Shown one piece after another: positions 7,184-14,748 of a stretch of 38,772 nt of DNA. This stretch comes from Rubrobacter sp. (lineage in GTDB: Bacteria > Actinomycetota > Rubrobacteria > Rubrobacterales > Rubrobacteraceae). The position numbers and the translations under genes are program-made. A model generated the notes under the pieces. That model ran no database searches, was not told the origin of the DNA, and worked only from the letters and a program-made list of their open reading frames with translations. Where the stretch lies: assembly GCA_013697825.1 (NCBI GenBank), contig JACCWD010000202.1, positions 1-38,772 of the forward strand, in the 5' to 3' direction. Every line of letters begins with the position of its first letter. Position 1 is the first letter of the stretch.

Positions 7184-8278
7184 TCACCCGACCTCCGCCT
7201 CCCCACCGGAGAGTCGGCCCATCTCTTCAAGATCCGAGGCGTGCTTGCGGGCGTCTTCGGACGCGACGAGGCCGCGCTTCACAAGGCTCGCCAAAGCCGC
7301 GTCCATCGTCCGCATCCCGAACTTCCCGCCCGCCTGCATCGCCGAGCGCATCTGATGCGTCTTCCCCTCCCGTATGAGGTTCCGAACCCCCGGAGTCGGG
7401 ACAAGCACCTCGCACGCCGCCACCCTCCCCCCGCCGACTTTCGGGAGAAGGGTTTGAGTGACGATCCCCTGAATGGTGTTCGCGAGCTGCGCCCGAACCT
7501 GACTTTGCTGATGCGGCGGAAACACGTCAATCACCCGGTCAATCGTCTGCGGAGCATCCTGCGTATGGAGCGTCGAAAGCACGAGATGCCCCGTCTCGGC
7601 GGCGGTGACGGCGAGCGAGATCGTCTCCAAATCCCGCATCTCCCCGACGAGGATGACATCCGGGTCTTGTCGAAGAACGTGTTTGAGCGCGCTCGCGAAA
7701 CCCTTCGTGTCCGCCCCGACTTCGCGCTGGTTCACGATGCACCGCTTGTGGGTGTGGATAAACTCGATGGGGTCTTCGACGCTCATTATGTGCTCGCGCC
7801 GCGTCTCGTTCATTCGCCCGACCATCGCCGCGAGCGTCGTGGATTTCCCGCTCCCGGTCGGCCCCGTGACGAGCACGAACCCATGCGGCTTCCCGCACAT
7901 CTCTTCGATGGCTCGCGGGAGGCCGAGGTCTTCGAGGCGGGGAACCTCCTCCGGAACCGGACGGAAGGCCGCCCCGACGCACCCGCGCTGGAAATACACG
8001 TTCACCCGGAATCGGCCCACTCCGGGAAGCTCATAGCCGAAATCGAGTTCGAGGGTCTCCTCGAGGACTTTCCTTTGCTCGTCGGTGAGGATGTCCATGA
8101 CGAGCGCCCGCGTGTCCTCGCGAGAGAGTTCGGGGAAATCGGTCGGCGCGAGGGAACCGCCCACGCGAACCACGGGCGGAGAACCCGCCGTCAGATGGAG
8201 GTCGCTCGCCCCGAGCCTCGCCGTCTCCCGGAGGCAATCCCAGAGAACGTCGCCCGTCGCCCGCTCGCCGCTTTCCAT
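7184..8278 (-). CDS. pilT: Type IV pilus retraction ATPase PilT
   Basis: PilT hydrolyses ATP to retract pili. The 364-residue protein has the N-terminal ASDLHLTAG segment, Walker A GPTGSGKST, the Asp box SVEDPIEF, Walker B VILVGEMRDLETI, and the His box AAETGHLVLSTLHTQDA, followed by the PilT-type C-terminal VAACEVL. Length fits PilT rather than PilB. The ATG at 8278 has no convincing SD. A -10 box ends 6 nt before it, which suggests a leaderless mRNA. Confidence 0.94.
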   Translation of the reverse strand: MESGERATGDVLWDCLRETARLGASDLHLTAGSPPVVRVGGSLAPTDFPELSREDTRALVMDILTDEQRKVLEETLELDFGYELPGVGRFRVNVYFQRGCVGAAFRPVPEEVPRLEDLGLPRAIEEMCGKPHGFVLVTGPTGSGKSTTLAAMVGRMNETRREHIMSVEDPIEFIHTHKRCIVNQREVGADTKGFASALKHVLRQDPDVILVGEMRDLETISLAVTAAETGHLVLSTLHTQDAPQTIDRVIDVFPPHQQSQVRAQLANTIQGIVTQTLLPKVGGGRVAACEVLVPTPGVRNLIREGKTHQMRSAMQAGGKFGMRTMDAALASLVKRGLVASEDARKHASDLEEMGRLSGGEAEVG

Positions 8279-8284
8279 CCCCGA

Positions 8285-8313
8285 ACTCTACGGCCTTGTG
8301 CGACTTTTTGCAA
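8285..8313 (-). promoter_or_regulatory. Promoter of pilT-pilC
   Basis: On the minus strand, -35 TTGCAA (8313-8308), a 17-nt spacer and -10 TAGAGT (8290-8285). Only six bases separate the -10 from ATG 8278, so transcription should start at or next to the start codon. Confidence 0.6.
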
Positions 8314-8337
8314 AGAGGTCGCTTCGCTCCCGTCGTT

Positions 8338-8390
8338 GGTTCTTGGTTTTTAGTTTTTAGCCAAGAACCAAGAACTAAAAACCGAGAACC
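8338..8390. repeat. Long AT-rich inverted repeat (family B)
   Basis: The arms 8338-8355 and 8373-8390 are complementary over 18 bp with a single G-U pair, around a 17-nt loop. The sequence is built from repeated CCAAGAACC and ACTAAAAACC words and is strikingly AT-rich for this genome. It begins 3 nt past the mltG stop. A relative lies at 17422-17480. It may end mltG transcription, although no U-tract follows. Confidence 0.8.
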
Positions 8391-8393
8391 CTC

Positions 8394-9542
8394 TCACAAT
8401 CCCGCCTCCGCCTTCGCCGCGAGGAACTCGTCGTAGTTGTTCGTGAAGAAGTGGTCGTTCCCGTCCGGGGTGATGACGTAATACACGAAATCCGTCTCGT
8501 CGGGGTTCACCGCCGCCTCGATGGAGGAGAGGCTCGGGGAGGCGATGGGGCCGGGCGGAAGCCCGGTGTTCTGGTAGGTGTTGTACGGCGAGTCCATTTC
8601 GAGGTCGGCGAGGGAGAGGTTCTCTTTCTGCTCGCCCCTCGCGTATTGGATGGTCGCGTCTATCTGGAGGGGCATGTCGGCCCGGATGCGGTTGTATATC
8701 ACCGAGGCGATCACAGGCTTCTCCTCCTCGTTGGCGGCTTCGCGCTCGATGAGGGAAGCGACCGTGAGAAGCTCGTACTCCGTGAGGTTCAGCCGCTCGG
8801 AGGCGGCCGCGAAGTCGACGTTCTCGGTTTCGAGGAGGTATTGTTCGAGGAGGCGGTTCACCATTTGATCCGCCGTCGTACCCTCTTCGAACTCGTAGCT
8901 CTTCGGGAAGAGGAACCCCTCGGTATCGTTTATGGCCTCGTCTTCGAGGAAGGCGTAGCCGTGATCCGTGCTGCTCGCGGCCTCCTCGAACTCGCCCGCC
9001 GAAATTTCGCTGTTCTCCGCGACGACACCGGCGGTTTCCTCGATCGTCAGTCCCTCGGGGACGGTGAAGGCGAACGTCGGGACGACCTCGCCCTCGGTCA
9101 GCTTCGCCATGATCTCGTCGTTGCCCTCGTCCTCGGCGAAAGTGTATTGCCCCGGACGGATACCCGCGCTCTCCCCGCCCATCCTCGCCTGGAGGGTGAA
9201 GAAGAAAGAGCTTCCGATAACGCCTTGATCCTCGAGCTTGTCCGCCACGCTCGAGAGCGTGTCCCCCTGTACGACCTCGACTTGGACGGCGCCGTCCGAA
9301 CCCTCGTCCGCGACTTCCCCGCCGCCCCCGGCCGCCGACGAGACGATCAAATAAATCACCCCGAGAACGGCGACCACGAGGAGAAGCCCCATGACGGCGG
9401 GGCCGATGTTCGACTTCTTCTTCCGGGGCTTTCGTTTCCGGTTCCTCGTCGAGGAGCCGCGCTCCGACGACGCGCCGAGCGCGTTCAGCCAAGCGTCGAG
9501 ATCCTGGCGATCCCGGTGTCTCCTTTTGTCGTAACGCTTCAA
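8394..9542 (-). CDS. mltG: Endolytic murein transglycosylase MltG
   Basis: MltG cuts nascent peptidoglycan strands at the outer face of the membrane. The 382-residue protein has a basic cytoplasmic tail, one membrane segment (GPAVMGLLLVVAVLGVIYLI) and a YceG domain with the catalytic Glu in VASLIEREAANEEEKP. After that come YNRIRADMPLQIDATIQY and SPYNTYQNTGLPPGPI. The start is TTG 9542, preceded by GAGGGGGAACA and overlapping the ruvX stop as TTGA. Longer in-frame starts would run through ruvX. The alaS-ruvX-mltG order is common in Gram-positive bacteria. Confidence 0.92.
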   Translation of the reverse strand: MKRYDKRRHRDRQDLDAWLNALGASSERGSSTRNRKRKPRKKKSNIGPAVMGLLLVVAVLGVIYLIVSSAAGGGGEVADEGSDGAVQVEVVQGDTLSSVADKLEDQGVIGSSFFFTLQARMGGESAGIRPGQYTFAEDEGNDEIMAKLTEGEVVPTFAFTVPEGLTIEETAGVVAENSEISAGEFEEAASSTDHGYAFLEDEAINDTEGFLFPKSYEFEEGTTADQMVNRLLEQYLLETENVDFAAASERLNLTEYELLTVASLIEREAANEEEKPVIASVIYNRIRADMPLQIDATIQYARGEQKENLSLADLEMDSPYNTYQNTGLPPGPIASPSLSSIEAAVNPDETDFVYYVITPDGNDHFFTNNYDEFLAAKAEAGL

Positions 9543-9997
9543 ATGTTCCCCCTCGATTCCAGATATTCCTGAAGCATCCGGGCCGCCGCGAGATCGTCCA
9601 CGCGACCTTCCGCGCGACTTGCGCCTCGCCCCGCGCTCCGCCTCTTCGCCCTTTTTCCTCGATCGGCCCCGCCGACGGCGCCCGCCGCCATCCGGGTCGT
9701 GAAACGCTCGTCCCATTCGACGAACCTCATCTCCGGGAATTCATCTCTCAACCCGTCTAGTTTATCCAAAATTTTCCGGGCCTGAAACCCGACCTCCCCC
9801 CGGAGCGTCTTCGGAACCCCGACCACGACTTCGGAGACGCCTTCTTCGCGCGCGAGATTTTCGAGGAAAGACGAAAGATCCCCGCTCCCGACGACCTCGA
9901 CCGGGCGGGCGATCCGGCGCGTCTCGTCCGACACCGCCACGCCCGTCCACACGTCCCCGACATCGAGGGCGGCGACCCGCCCGCGCGCATCATCCAC
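9539..9997 (-). CDS. ruvX: Holliday junction resolvase-like RuvX/YqgF
   Basis: This is a 152-residue RNase H-fold protein of the YqgF family, implicated in 16S rRNA 5' processing and possibly in junction resolution. It shows the first catalytic Asp in AALDVGDVWTGVAVSD, VVVGVPKTLRGE, the acidic FVEWDERFTT and a final Asp in RVDDLAAARMLQEYL. A basic stretch near residues 113-130 is expanded. The start is GTG 9997, 3 nt after the alaS stop, with no clear SD, so it probably depends on coupling with alaS. Confidence 0.9.
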   Translation of the reverse strand: MDDARGRVAALDVGDVWTGVAVSDETRRIARPVEVVGSGDLSSFLENLAREEGVSEVVVGVPKTLRGEVGFQARKILDKLDGLRDEFPEMRFVEWDERFTTRMAAGAVGGADRGKRAKRRSAGRGASRAEGRVDDLAAARMLQEYLESRGNI

Positions 9998-10000
9998 GAA

Positions 10001-12658
10001 CTACGAAGAGTCTCGCCCGGAGAGGCGATCCCTCATAAGCTCATGAACCCTCCCGAGGGCGTCCGAAATGGCCTCGGGATTCCCGCCCCCCGCCTGCGCC
10101 ATCGTCGGCCCGCCCCCGCCCCCACCGCCGAGAACCACGGAAAGCTCCTTCACGATGTCCCCGGCCTTCACCGTCTCGGCCACTTCTTCATGAAGGTTCG
10201 CCACGAGGACGGCCTTCCCGTCGAGCGCCGCCGCGAGGACGACCGCCGCCGGACTCCCGAGGCGGTTCTTCACGTCGTCGGAGATTTGGCGAAGCCCCTT
10301 CACGTCCGAGGCGACGACCTCCCCGCAGGCGACCTTCACCCCATCCACCGACTCCGCACCCTCCACGAGCGTCCCGACCCCTTCGAGACCTTTCTTGAGC
10401 GTGCTCGCTCGCGCCGCCTCACGAGCCTCGCGAGCCTCGCCTTGCAACCCGGCGACGGCCTCGGGAAGTTCGTCCACTTCCACTCGCAACGACTCGGAGA
10501 TTTCCTCGGCCTTCCCGCTCGTGCGGAGGAGGTAATAAAGGGCTTCGCGCCCGGTTATGACCTCGATGCGGTAAAGGTCGGCGCCGTGCTTCCGGTTCGA
10601 GACTATTTTGAACGCCCCGACCTCCGCGCTCGACTTCACGTGCGTCCCGCCGCACAGCTCGCGCGAGAAGCCGTCCACCTCGACGACGCGCACGAGGTCG
10701 CCGTACTTCTCCCCGAAGAGCATCATCGCCCCGAGGTTCCGCGCCTCCTCCAAAGTCGTCGAGAAATACCTCACGGGCTGGTTCTCGGTGATCTTGAGTA
10801 TGCACTGCTCCTGAATCCGCCGAAGCTCGTCGTCGCCAACCCTCCCCGAATACCGATAGTCGAAGCGGAGCCGATCGGGGCCGACGTAACTCCCCGCCTG
10901 AACGACCTCTTTCCCGAGAACCGCCCGGAGCGCCCAGTGGAGGATGTGCGTCGCGGTGTGGTTCGCCTCGATCTGGTGGCGCCGCACGCGGTTTATGGAG
11001 GCCGTCACGTCGTCCCCCTCGCGGAACGAAGCCCCGTTGTCCGACCTCGCCCGGAGAACCTGATAGTCGCCCGCCGGGATCGCATCCACCACCTCGACTT
11101 GCCCCGCGTCCGACGAAACCCACCCGACATCGGCGATCTGCCCTCCGCCAGTCGCATAAAACGGGTTCTCCGCGAGGACGAGATACGTCTCGCCCTCCGC
11201 GTCCGGGACAGGCTCGGAGGCGACGATCCTCGTCTCGACCCGCTCGCGCTCATAGCCGACGAAGCGGCTCTTTATCTCCACGTCCCGGAACGCCGCGACC
11301 ACCCGGTCATAAGTCTGGGCCGCCGAGCGCGCCCGCTCCCTTTGATCCTCCATCGCCCGCCGGAACCCCTCCTCATCGAGGACGAAGCCCCGCTCTTCGA
11401 GGACGTCCCGCGTAACCTCGACCGGGAATCCGTACGTGTCATGGAGCATGAACGCGACTTCGCCGGGGAACTTTCCACCGTCCCCCACGCGCCCGATCTC
11501 CGCTTCGAGAAGCTCCATCCCCGAATGGTATATCTCGATGAACCGGGCGGCCTCGTCGCCCACGATCCCCTTTATGTCCGCCCGCGCGTCCTCGAGTTCC
11601 GAATAGAAACCGCCCATTTGATCCACAACCGTCTCCGCGAGGCCCGCCGTCTGCGACGCGCTCATCGAGAGCCGGACATACGCCTCCCGCGTTGCCCGGC
11701 GTATTATGCGCCGAAGAACGTATTCGCGGCCTTGATTTCCCGGCCTCACGCCGTCGGCGATGAGGAACGCCATGCCGCGGGCATGGTCCGCGAGGATACG
11801 GAGCGAGCGGTCGGTCGCCCCCGAGTCCCCGATGCCGGTCCCGGTGTACTCCTTCACCCGCTCGAAGACGGGAGCGTACACGTCCGTATCGTATATAAAG
11901 AGGACGTTTTGTACGGCTTGTGTGATCCTCTCGAGGCCCATCCCGGTGTCGATTCCGGTCTTCGCGAGCGGGACGAGGGTGCCGTCTTTTCGCTGCTCGT
12001 ACTGGTTGAAAACGAGGTTCCATACTTCGAGGAAGCGGGGCGAATCCTCGCCACCGCCGGGGGCGTATATCGGGTCTTTGGCGGGGTCGCCCTTTGCGTA
12101 TTCCTCGCCGTAGTCGTAATAAACCTCCGAGCACGGGCCGCACGGGCCGGAGTCTCCGGGTGGCCCCCACCAGTTTTCGCCCTTCGGGAGGCCGAAGATT
12201 TTGTGATCGGGGACTCCGACACTCTTCCACAGTTCGCGCGCCTCGGCGTCCTCGGGGGCGTCTTCGTCGCCCTCGAAGATCGTGATCCAGAGTTTCTCCT
12301 CCGGTATCCCGAGTTCTTTCGTCAAAAACTCCCACGCCCACTCGACGGCCTCTTTCTTGAAATAGTCGCCGAAGGAGAAGTTGCCGAGCATCTCGAAGAA
12401 GGTGAGGTGGGACTCGTCGCCGACCTCTTCGATGTCGGGGGTGCGGAAGCACTTTTGGGAGCTTACGGCGCGGGGGGTCGGCGGCCTCTCCTCGCCGGTG
12501 AAATAGCTTATGAACTGTTGCATACCGGCGGTCGTCAAAAGGACGGTCGGGTCGTTGTGCGGGACGAGGGACGAACTCGGATAGAGCCTGTGGCCCTTCT
12601 CTCCGAAGAAGTCGAGGAATCTCTGGCGAATGTCGCTGCTCTTCATATCTTCTCTCAT
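10001..12658 (-). CDS. alaS: Alanine--tRNA ligase
   Basis: AlaRS charges tRNA-Ala and edits Ser and Gly. The 885-residue protein has an N-terminal class II core (RQRFLDFFGEKGH, SSSLVPHNDPTVL), the editing-domain zinc site in NHTATHILHWAL and CGGTHV, and a C-terminal glycine-rich GGGGGGGPTMAQAGG segment. Two starts are possible. ATG 12658 lies 9 nt after a -10 box and has no SD. ATG 12646 gives MKSSDIRQ and is preceded by GAGAGAAGAT. The outer start is listed here; the inner one fits the family equally well. No T-box leader was found. Confidence 0.95.
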   Translation of the reverse strand: MREDMKSSDIRQRFLDFFGEKGHRLYPSSSLVPHNDPTVLLTTAGMQQFISYFTGEERPPTPRAVSSQKCFRTPDIEEVGDESHLTFFEMLGNFSFGDYFKKEAVEWAWEFLTKELGIPEEKLWITIFEGDEDAPEDAEARELWKSVGVPDHKIFGLPKGENWWGPPGDSGPCGPCSEVYYDYGEEYAKGDPAKDPIYAPGGGEDSPRFLEVWNLVFNQYEQRKDGTLVPLAKTGIDTGMGLERITQAVQNVLFIYDTDVYAPVFERVKEYTGTGIGDSGATDRSLRILADHARGMAFLIADGVRPGNQGREYVLRRIIRRATREAYVRLSMSASQTAGLAETVVDQMGGFYSELEDARADIKGIVGDEAARFIEIYHSGMELLEAEIGRVGDGGKFPGEVAFMLHDTYGFPVEVTRDVLEERGFVLDEEGFRRAMEDQRERARSAAQTYDRVVAAFRDVEIKSRFVGYERERVETRIVASEPVPDAEGETYLVLAENPFYATGGGQIADVGWVSSDAGQVEVVDAIPAGDYQVLRARSDNGASFREGDDVTASINRVRRHQIEANHTATHILHWALRAVLGKEVVQAGSYVGPDRLRFDYRYSGRVGDDELRRIQEQCILKITENQPVRYFSTTLEEARNLGAMMLFGEKYGDLVRVVEVDGFSRELCGGTHVKSSAEVGAFKIVSNRKHGADLYRIEVITGREALYYLLRTSGKAEEISESLRVEVDELPEAVAGLQGEAREAREAARASTLKKGLEGVGTLVEGAESVDGVKVACGEVVASDVKGLRQISDDVKNRLGSPAAVVLAAALDGKAVLVANLHEEVAETVKAGDIVKELSVVLGGGGGGGPTMAQAGGGNPEAISDALGRVHELMRDRLSGRDSS

Positions 12659-12667
12659 GCGGGGGAT

Positions 12668-12695
12668 ATTGTACTTATGCGGCGGGCGTTTTCTA
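12668..12695 (-). promoter_or_regulatory. Possible promoter of alaS-ruvX-mltG
   Basis: On the minus strand, -10 TACAAT (12673-12668) lies 9 nt before ATG 12658. A partial -35 TAGAAA (12695-12690) stands 16 nt further upstream. Initiation would fall 0-3 nt before the first ATG. The rest of 12659-12814 holds only small inverted repeats, such as 12780-12792. Confidence 0.4.
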
Positions 12696-12814
12696 GGGGG
12701 CAGCCTCGAAAGGCCGGAAGCCGGGCCACGCTGCGAACGACGAACCGCGGGTCGTGTTTCTCCGGTTCGCGGCTTTCCTCCGCTTTCAGCGGCCCGCGAC
12801 CGGACGCTTTTGCA

Positions 12815-13624
12815 TCAGCCGACGTTTTGGCCGTTTTGGCCGTTCGGCGAGTCTCCGGTCGTCTCGAGTTCGGAGAGTTCGCTTCGGAGGTCGGCGATGG
12901 CGCGGCGGAGGAGGCGCGAGACGTGCATTTGCGAGACGCCGATGCGGTCGGCGATCTCGGTCTGCGTCTTGCCTTCGTTGAAGCGGAGCTCGAGGATTTG
13001 CCGTTGCTGATCCTTTAGCGTCCCCATCGCCCGCTGGAGGAGCATCTTGTCCTCGATGCCCTCGATGGGCTGGTTCTCGTCAGCCTGGAGATCCATGATC
13101 GTGTCCCCGTTCTCCTCCGACTGGCTCACCGGAGCGTCTAGGCTCGCCGTGTTGTAAGCCCGCCCGAGAGTGAGCGCCTCGGCGACGCTCTCCACGTCGG
13201 CGTCGAGCTTCTCGGATAATTGCGCCATCGTCGGCGAGCGTCCGGTCTTCACCGTCTCGACCCGGATGGCTTCTTTGGCGGCTTGCCGAAGCTCCTGCAA
13301 ACCGCGGGGGACGCGGACCGTCCACCCCTTGTCGCGGAAATGACGCTTTATCTCACCGAGGATGTTCGGGGTCGCGTACGTGGAGAACTCGATCTTCCGG
13401 TCGACATCGAAGCGGTCCACGGCTTTCATGAGGCCCATCGAGGCGACTTGCGCGAGGTCTTCGACGGGTTCGCCGCGCCCCGCGAATTTGCGGGCGAGGA
13501 ACTCGGCGAGGGGGAGTTGCTCCTGAATCACCTGCTCGCGGGCGTGGCGGTCGCCGTGCTTGTGGTACCGGACGAGAAGGCGGCGCGTCCGGACCTTGTC
13601 GGGGCGCCGATATCTCCGGCTCAT
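12815..13624 (-). CDS. RNA polymerase sigma factor, SigB/SigF/SigG group
   Basis: This 269-residue group 3 sigma factor directs RNA polymerase to stress or developmental promoters. Region 2 carries PVEDLAQVASMGLMKAVDRF and EFSTYATPNILGEIKRHFRD, followed by the WTVRVPRGLQEL segment typical of SigB/F. Region 3 is GRSPTMAQLSEKL, and region 4 ends with the helix-turn-helix KTQTEIADRIGVSQMHVSRL. A short NGQNGQN tail follows. ATG 13624 overlaps the stop of the RsbW-like gene as ATGA. No anti-anti-sigma gene is nearby. Confidence 0.92.
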   Translation of the reverse strand: MSRRYRRPDKVRTRRLLVRYHKHGDRHAREQVIQEQLPLAEFLARKFAGRGEPVEDLAQVASMGLMKAVDRFDVDRKIEFSTYATPNILGEIKRHFRDKGWTVRVPRGLQELRQAAKEAIRVETVKTGRSPTMAQLSEKLDADVESVAEALTLGRAYNTASLDAPVSQSEENGDTIMDLQADENQPIEGIEDKMLLQRAMGTLKDQQRQILELRFNEGKTQTEIADRIGVSQMHVSRLLRRAIADLRSELSELETTGDSPNGQNGQNVG

Positions 13625-13911
13625 GAGACGAGTTCTATAACGGTTCGCCAGCGCGAGCCGCCGGAGCCTCCGTTCTCGGAATGCTCCTCGACCTCGGCCA
13701 TGACCCCCTCGTCGTTGAGGGAGAAGCGGAAGGTCGTGGGCGAGTCGTCGGAGTGGCAGCTTTCGAGGAGATCCACCGCGTCCTCCAAATTCCCGACCCC
13801 GATGTGCGCCCTCGCGGCCATCCCCGCCAGCACGAGTCCCACGCATGAGCGCATCTCGACGGTCGGCGGGACGGTCAAATACGCGGCTTGCTCGGTGGAT
13901 TTCTCAGACAA
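13621..13911 (-). CDS. Degenerate RsbW-like anti-sigma candidate
   Basis: A 96-residue protein directly upstream of, and overlapping, the sigma factor gene. Its VPPTVEMRSCVGLVLAGMA and LEDAVDLLESC segments match the first helices of RsbW/SpoIIAB GHKL kinases, and the final RTVIELVS matches their last strand. The N-box Asn and the glycine-rich ATP-lid motifs are absent, and it is about 40-60 residues shorter than RsbW. The start is TTG 13911, eight nt after GGGAGGGAG. I infer a sigma-binding partner without kinase activity; an unrelated small protein is the alternative. Confidence 0.6.
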   Translation of the reverse strand: MSEKSTEQAAYLTVPPTVEMRSCVGLVLAGMAARAHIGVGNLEDAVDLLESCHSDDSPTTFRFSLNDEGVMAEVEEHSENGGSGGSRWRTVIELVS

Positions 13912-13955
13912 TCTTCAATCTCCCTCCCAAAGGGAACGGCTTCCATCGGATTTTA

Positions 13956-14297
13956 CTACGAAGGCGATGGCGGATGGGTTTCATCGTCGGCGGAGCTTAT
14001 CGTCGCCCCGTCCTCGGAAACGACGGGCGACGGCGGAGCCTCCGGCGAAGCCTTTGGCGGCGGCTTCGCCGGGGGGTGGTTTTGAGTGTGGGCTTCGAGG
14101 TTCCGAAGGATCTCCTCGCGGCGGCTCCTCGAAGCCTCGCGCCCCGCCGAGACCGCGCTCTTGAAGCGCCGCTTCACGTTCTCCGGGAGGTCGCGGGCGG
14201 CGGTGGGGAGCTTCTTACGAATCTTCTTGTTCGTCGCGTAAACAGTCCCGGCCACCCCGAGGGCGACCCCGGCGGCGATCTTCGTCCACCCGTCCAA
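13956..14297 (-). CDS. Small membrane protein with Pro-rich tail (YtxH-like)
   Basis: A 113-residue protein with one N-terminal membrane segment (WTKIAAGVALGVAGTVYA), a basic amphipathic helix and a disordered Pro/Ser-rich tail (PPAKPPPKASPEAPPSP). Layout and size recall YtxH/DUF948-associated stress membrane proteins; the family match is loose. The start is TTG 14297, preceded by GGGGAGGAG and abutting the stop of the upstream DUF948 gene (TAATTG). Confidence 0.7.
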   Translation of the reverse strand: MDGWTKIAAGVALGVAGTVYATNKKIRKKLPTAARDLPENVKRRFKSAVSAGREASRSRREEILRNLEAHTQNHPPAKPPPKASPEAPPSPVVSEDGATISSADDETHPPSPS

Positions 14298-14693
14298 TTA
14301 CTCCTCCCCTCTTATCTTCGGCTCGTCCTTCTTCCTCTCGCCCCGGAGGAAAGTGCTTATCCCGCGGGAAAGCCCCGCCGTCGTCGAGGAAGCCTTTATG
14401 ACCCCGCCCCGCACACCGCGCGTTATGACCGTCGTAGTCTGGTCGAGCTCGTCGGTGATGCCCGCCACGTCGCCCACCGCTTGATCGAGCTCGGACAACT
14501 GGCTGTTTATGTTGTCCACGGTTATGTGGGTCTTCCCGAGGAGCGGCACGACCTGTTCGGAGACGTCCTTGATACTCTTCTCCGTCGTCGTGAAGATACT
14601 CGCCAGCCGGAAGAAGACGAAAGCGAGGACAAAGAACGCGACGGCGATCCCCGCGAAAAGCAAACCCTGCATAAGTTGTACGAAAAGATCCAA
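14298..14693 (-). CDS. DUF948-family membrane protein
   Basis: A 131-residue protein with an N-terminal membrane helix (LLFAGIAVAFFVLAFVFFRL) followed by a long coiled region, VVPLLGKTHITVDNINSQL, typical of the DUF948 family found next to general-stress genes in Firmicutes and Actinobacteria. Biochemical function is unknown. TTG 14693 follows GGGAGGT by eight nt. It lies 55 nt after mnmA and directly before the YtxH-like gene, inside the run that ends in the sigma factor. Confidence 0.8.
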   Translation of the reverse strand: MDLFVQLMQGLLFAGIAVAFFVLAFVFFRLASIFTTTEKSIKDVSEQVVPLLGKTHITVDNINSQLSELDQAVGDVAGITDELDQTTTVITRGVRGGVIKASSTTAGLSRGISTFLRGERKKDEPKIRGEE

Positions 14694-14748
14694 ACCCGAC
14701 TACCTCCCGCCAAAAACACCGGACACCACGATTATACCGAAACCGCGG

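Noticed and set aside
12659-12814. T-box leader before alaS
   Set aside because: No AGGGTGGNACCGCG-type T-box sequence or specifier stem was found; the region is short and a -10 box sits next to the ATG.
10043-13018. A 991-codon open frame on the plus strand opposite alaS
   Set aside because: It mirrors alaS codon structure on the other strand, has no family motifs and is the usual GC-rich shadow frame. The same holds for the long plus-strand frames opposite mnmA/iscS, rel/hisS and the aldehyde oxidase genes.
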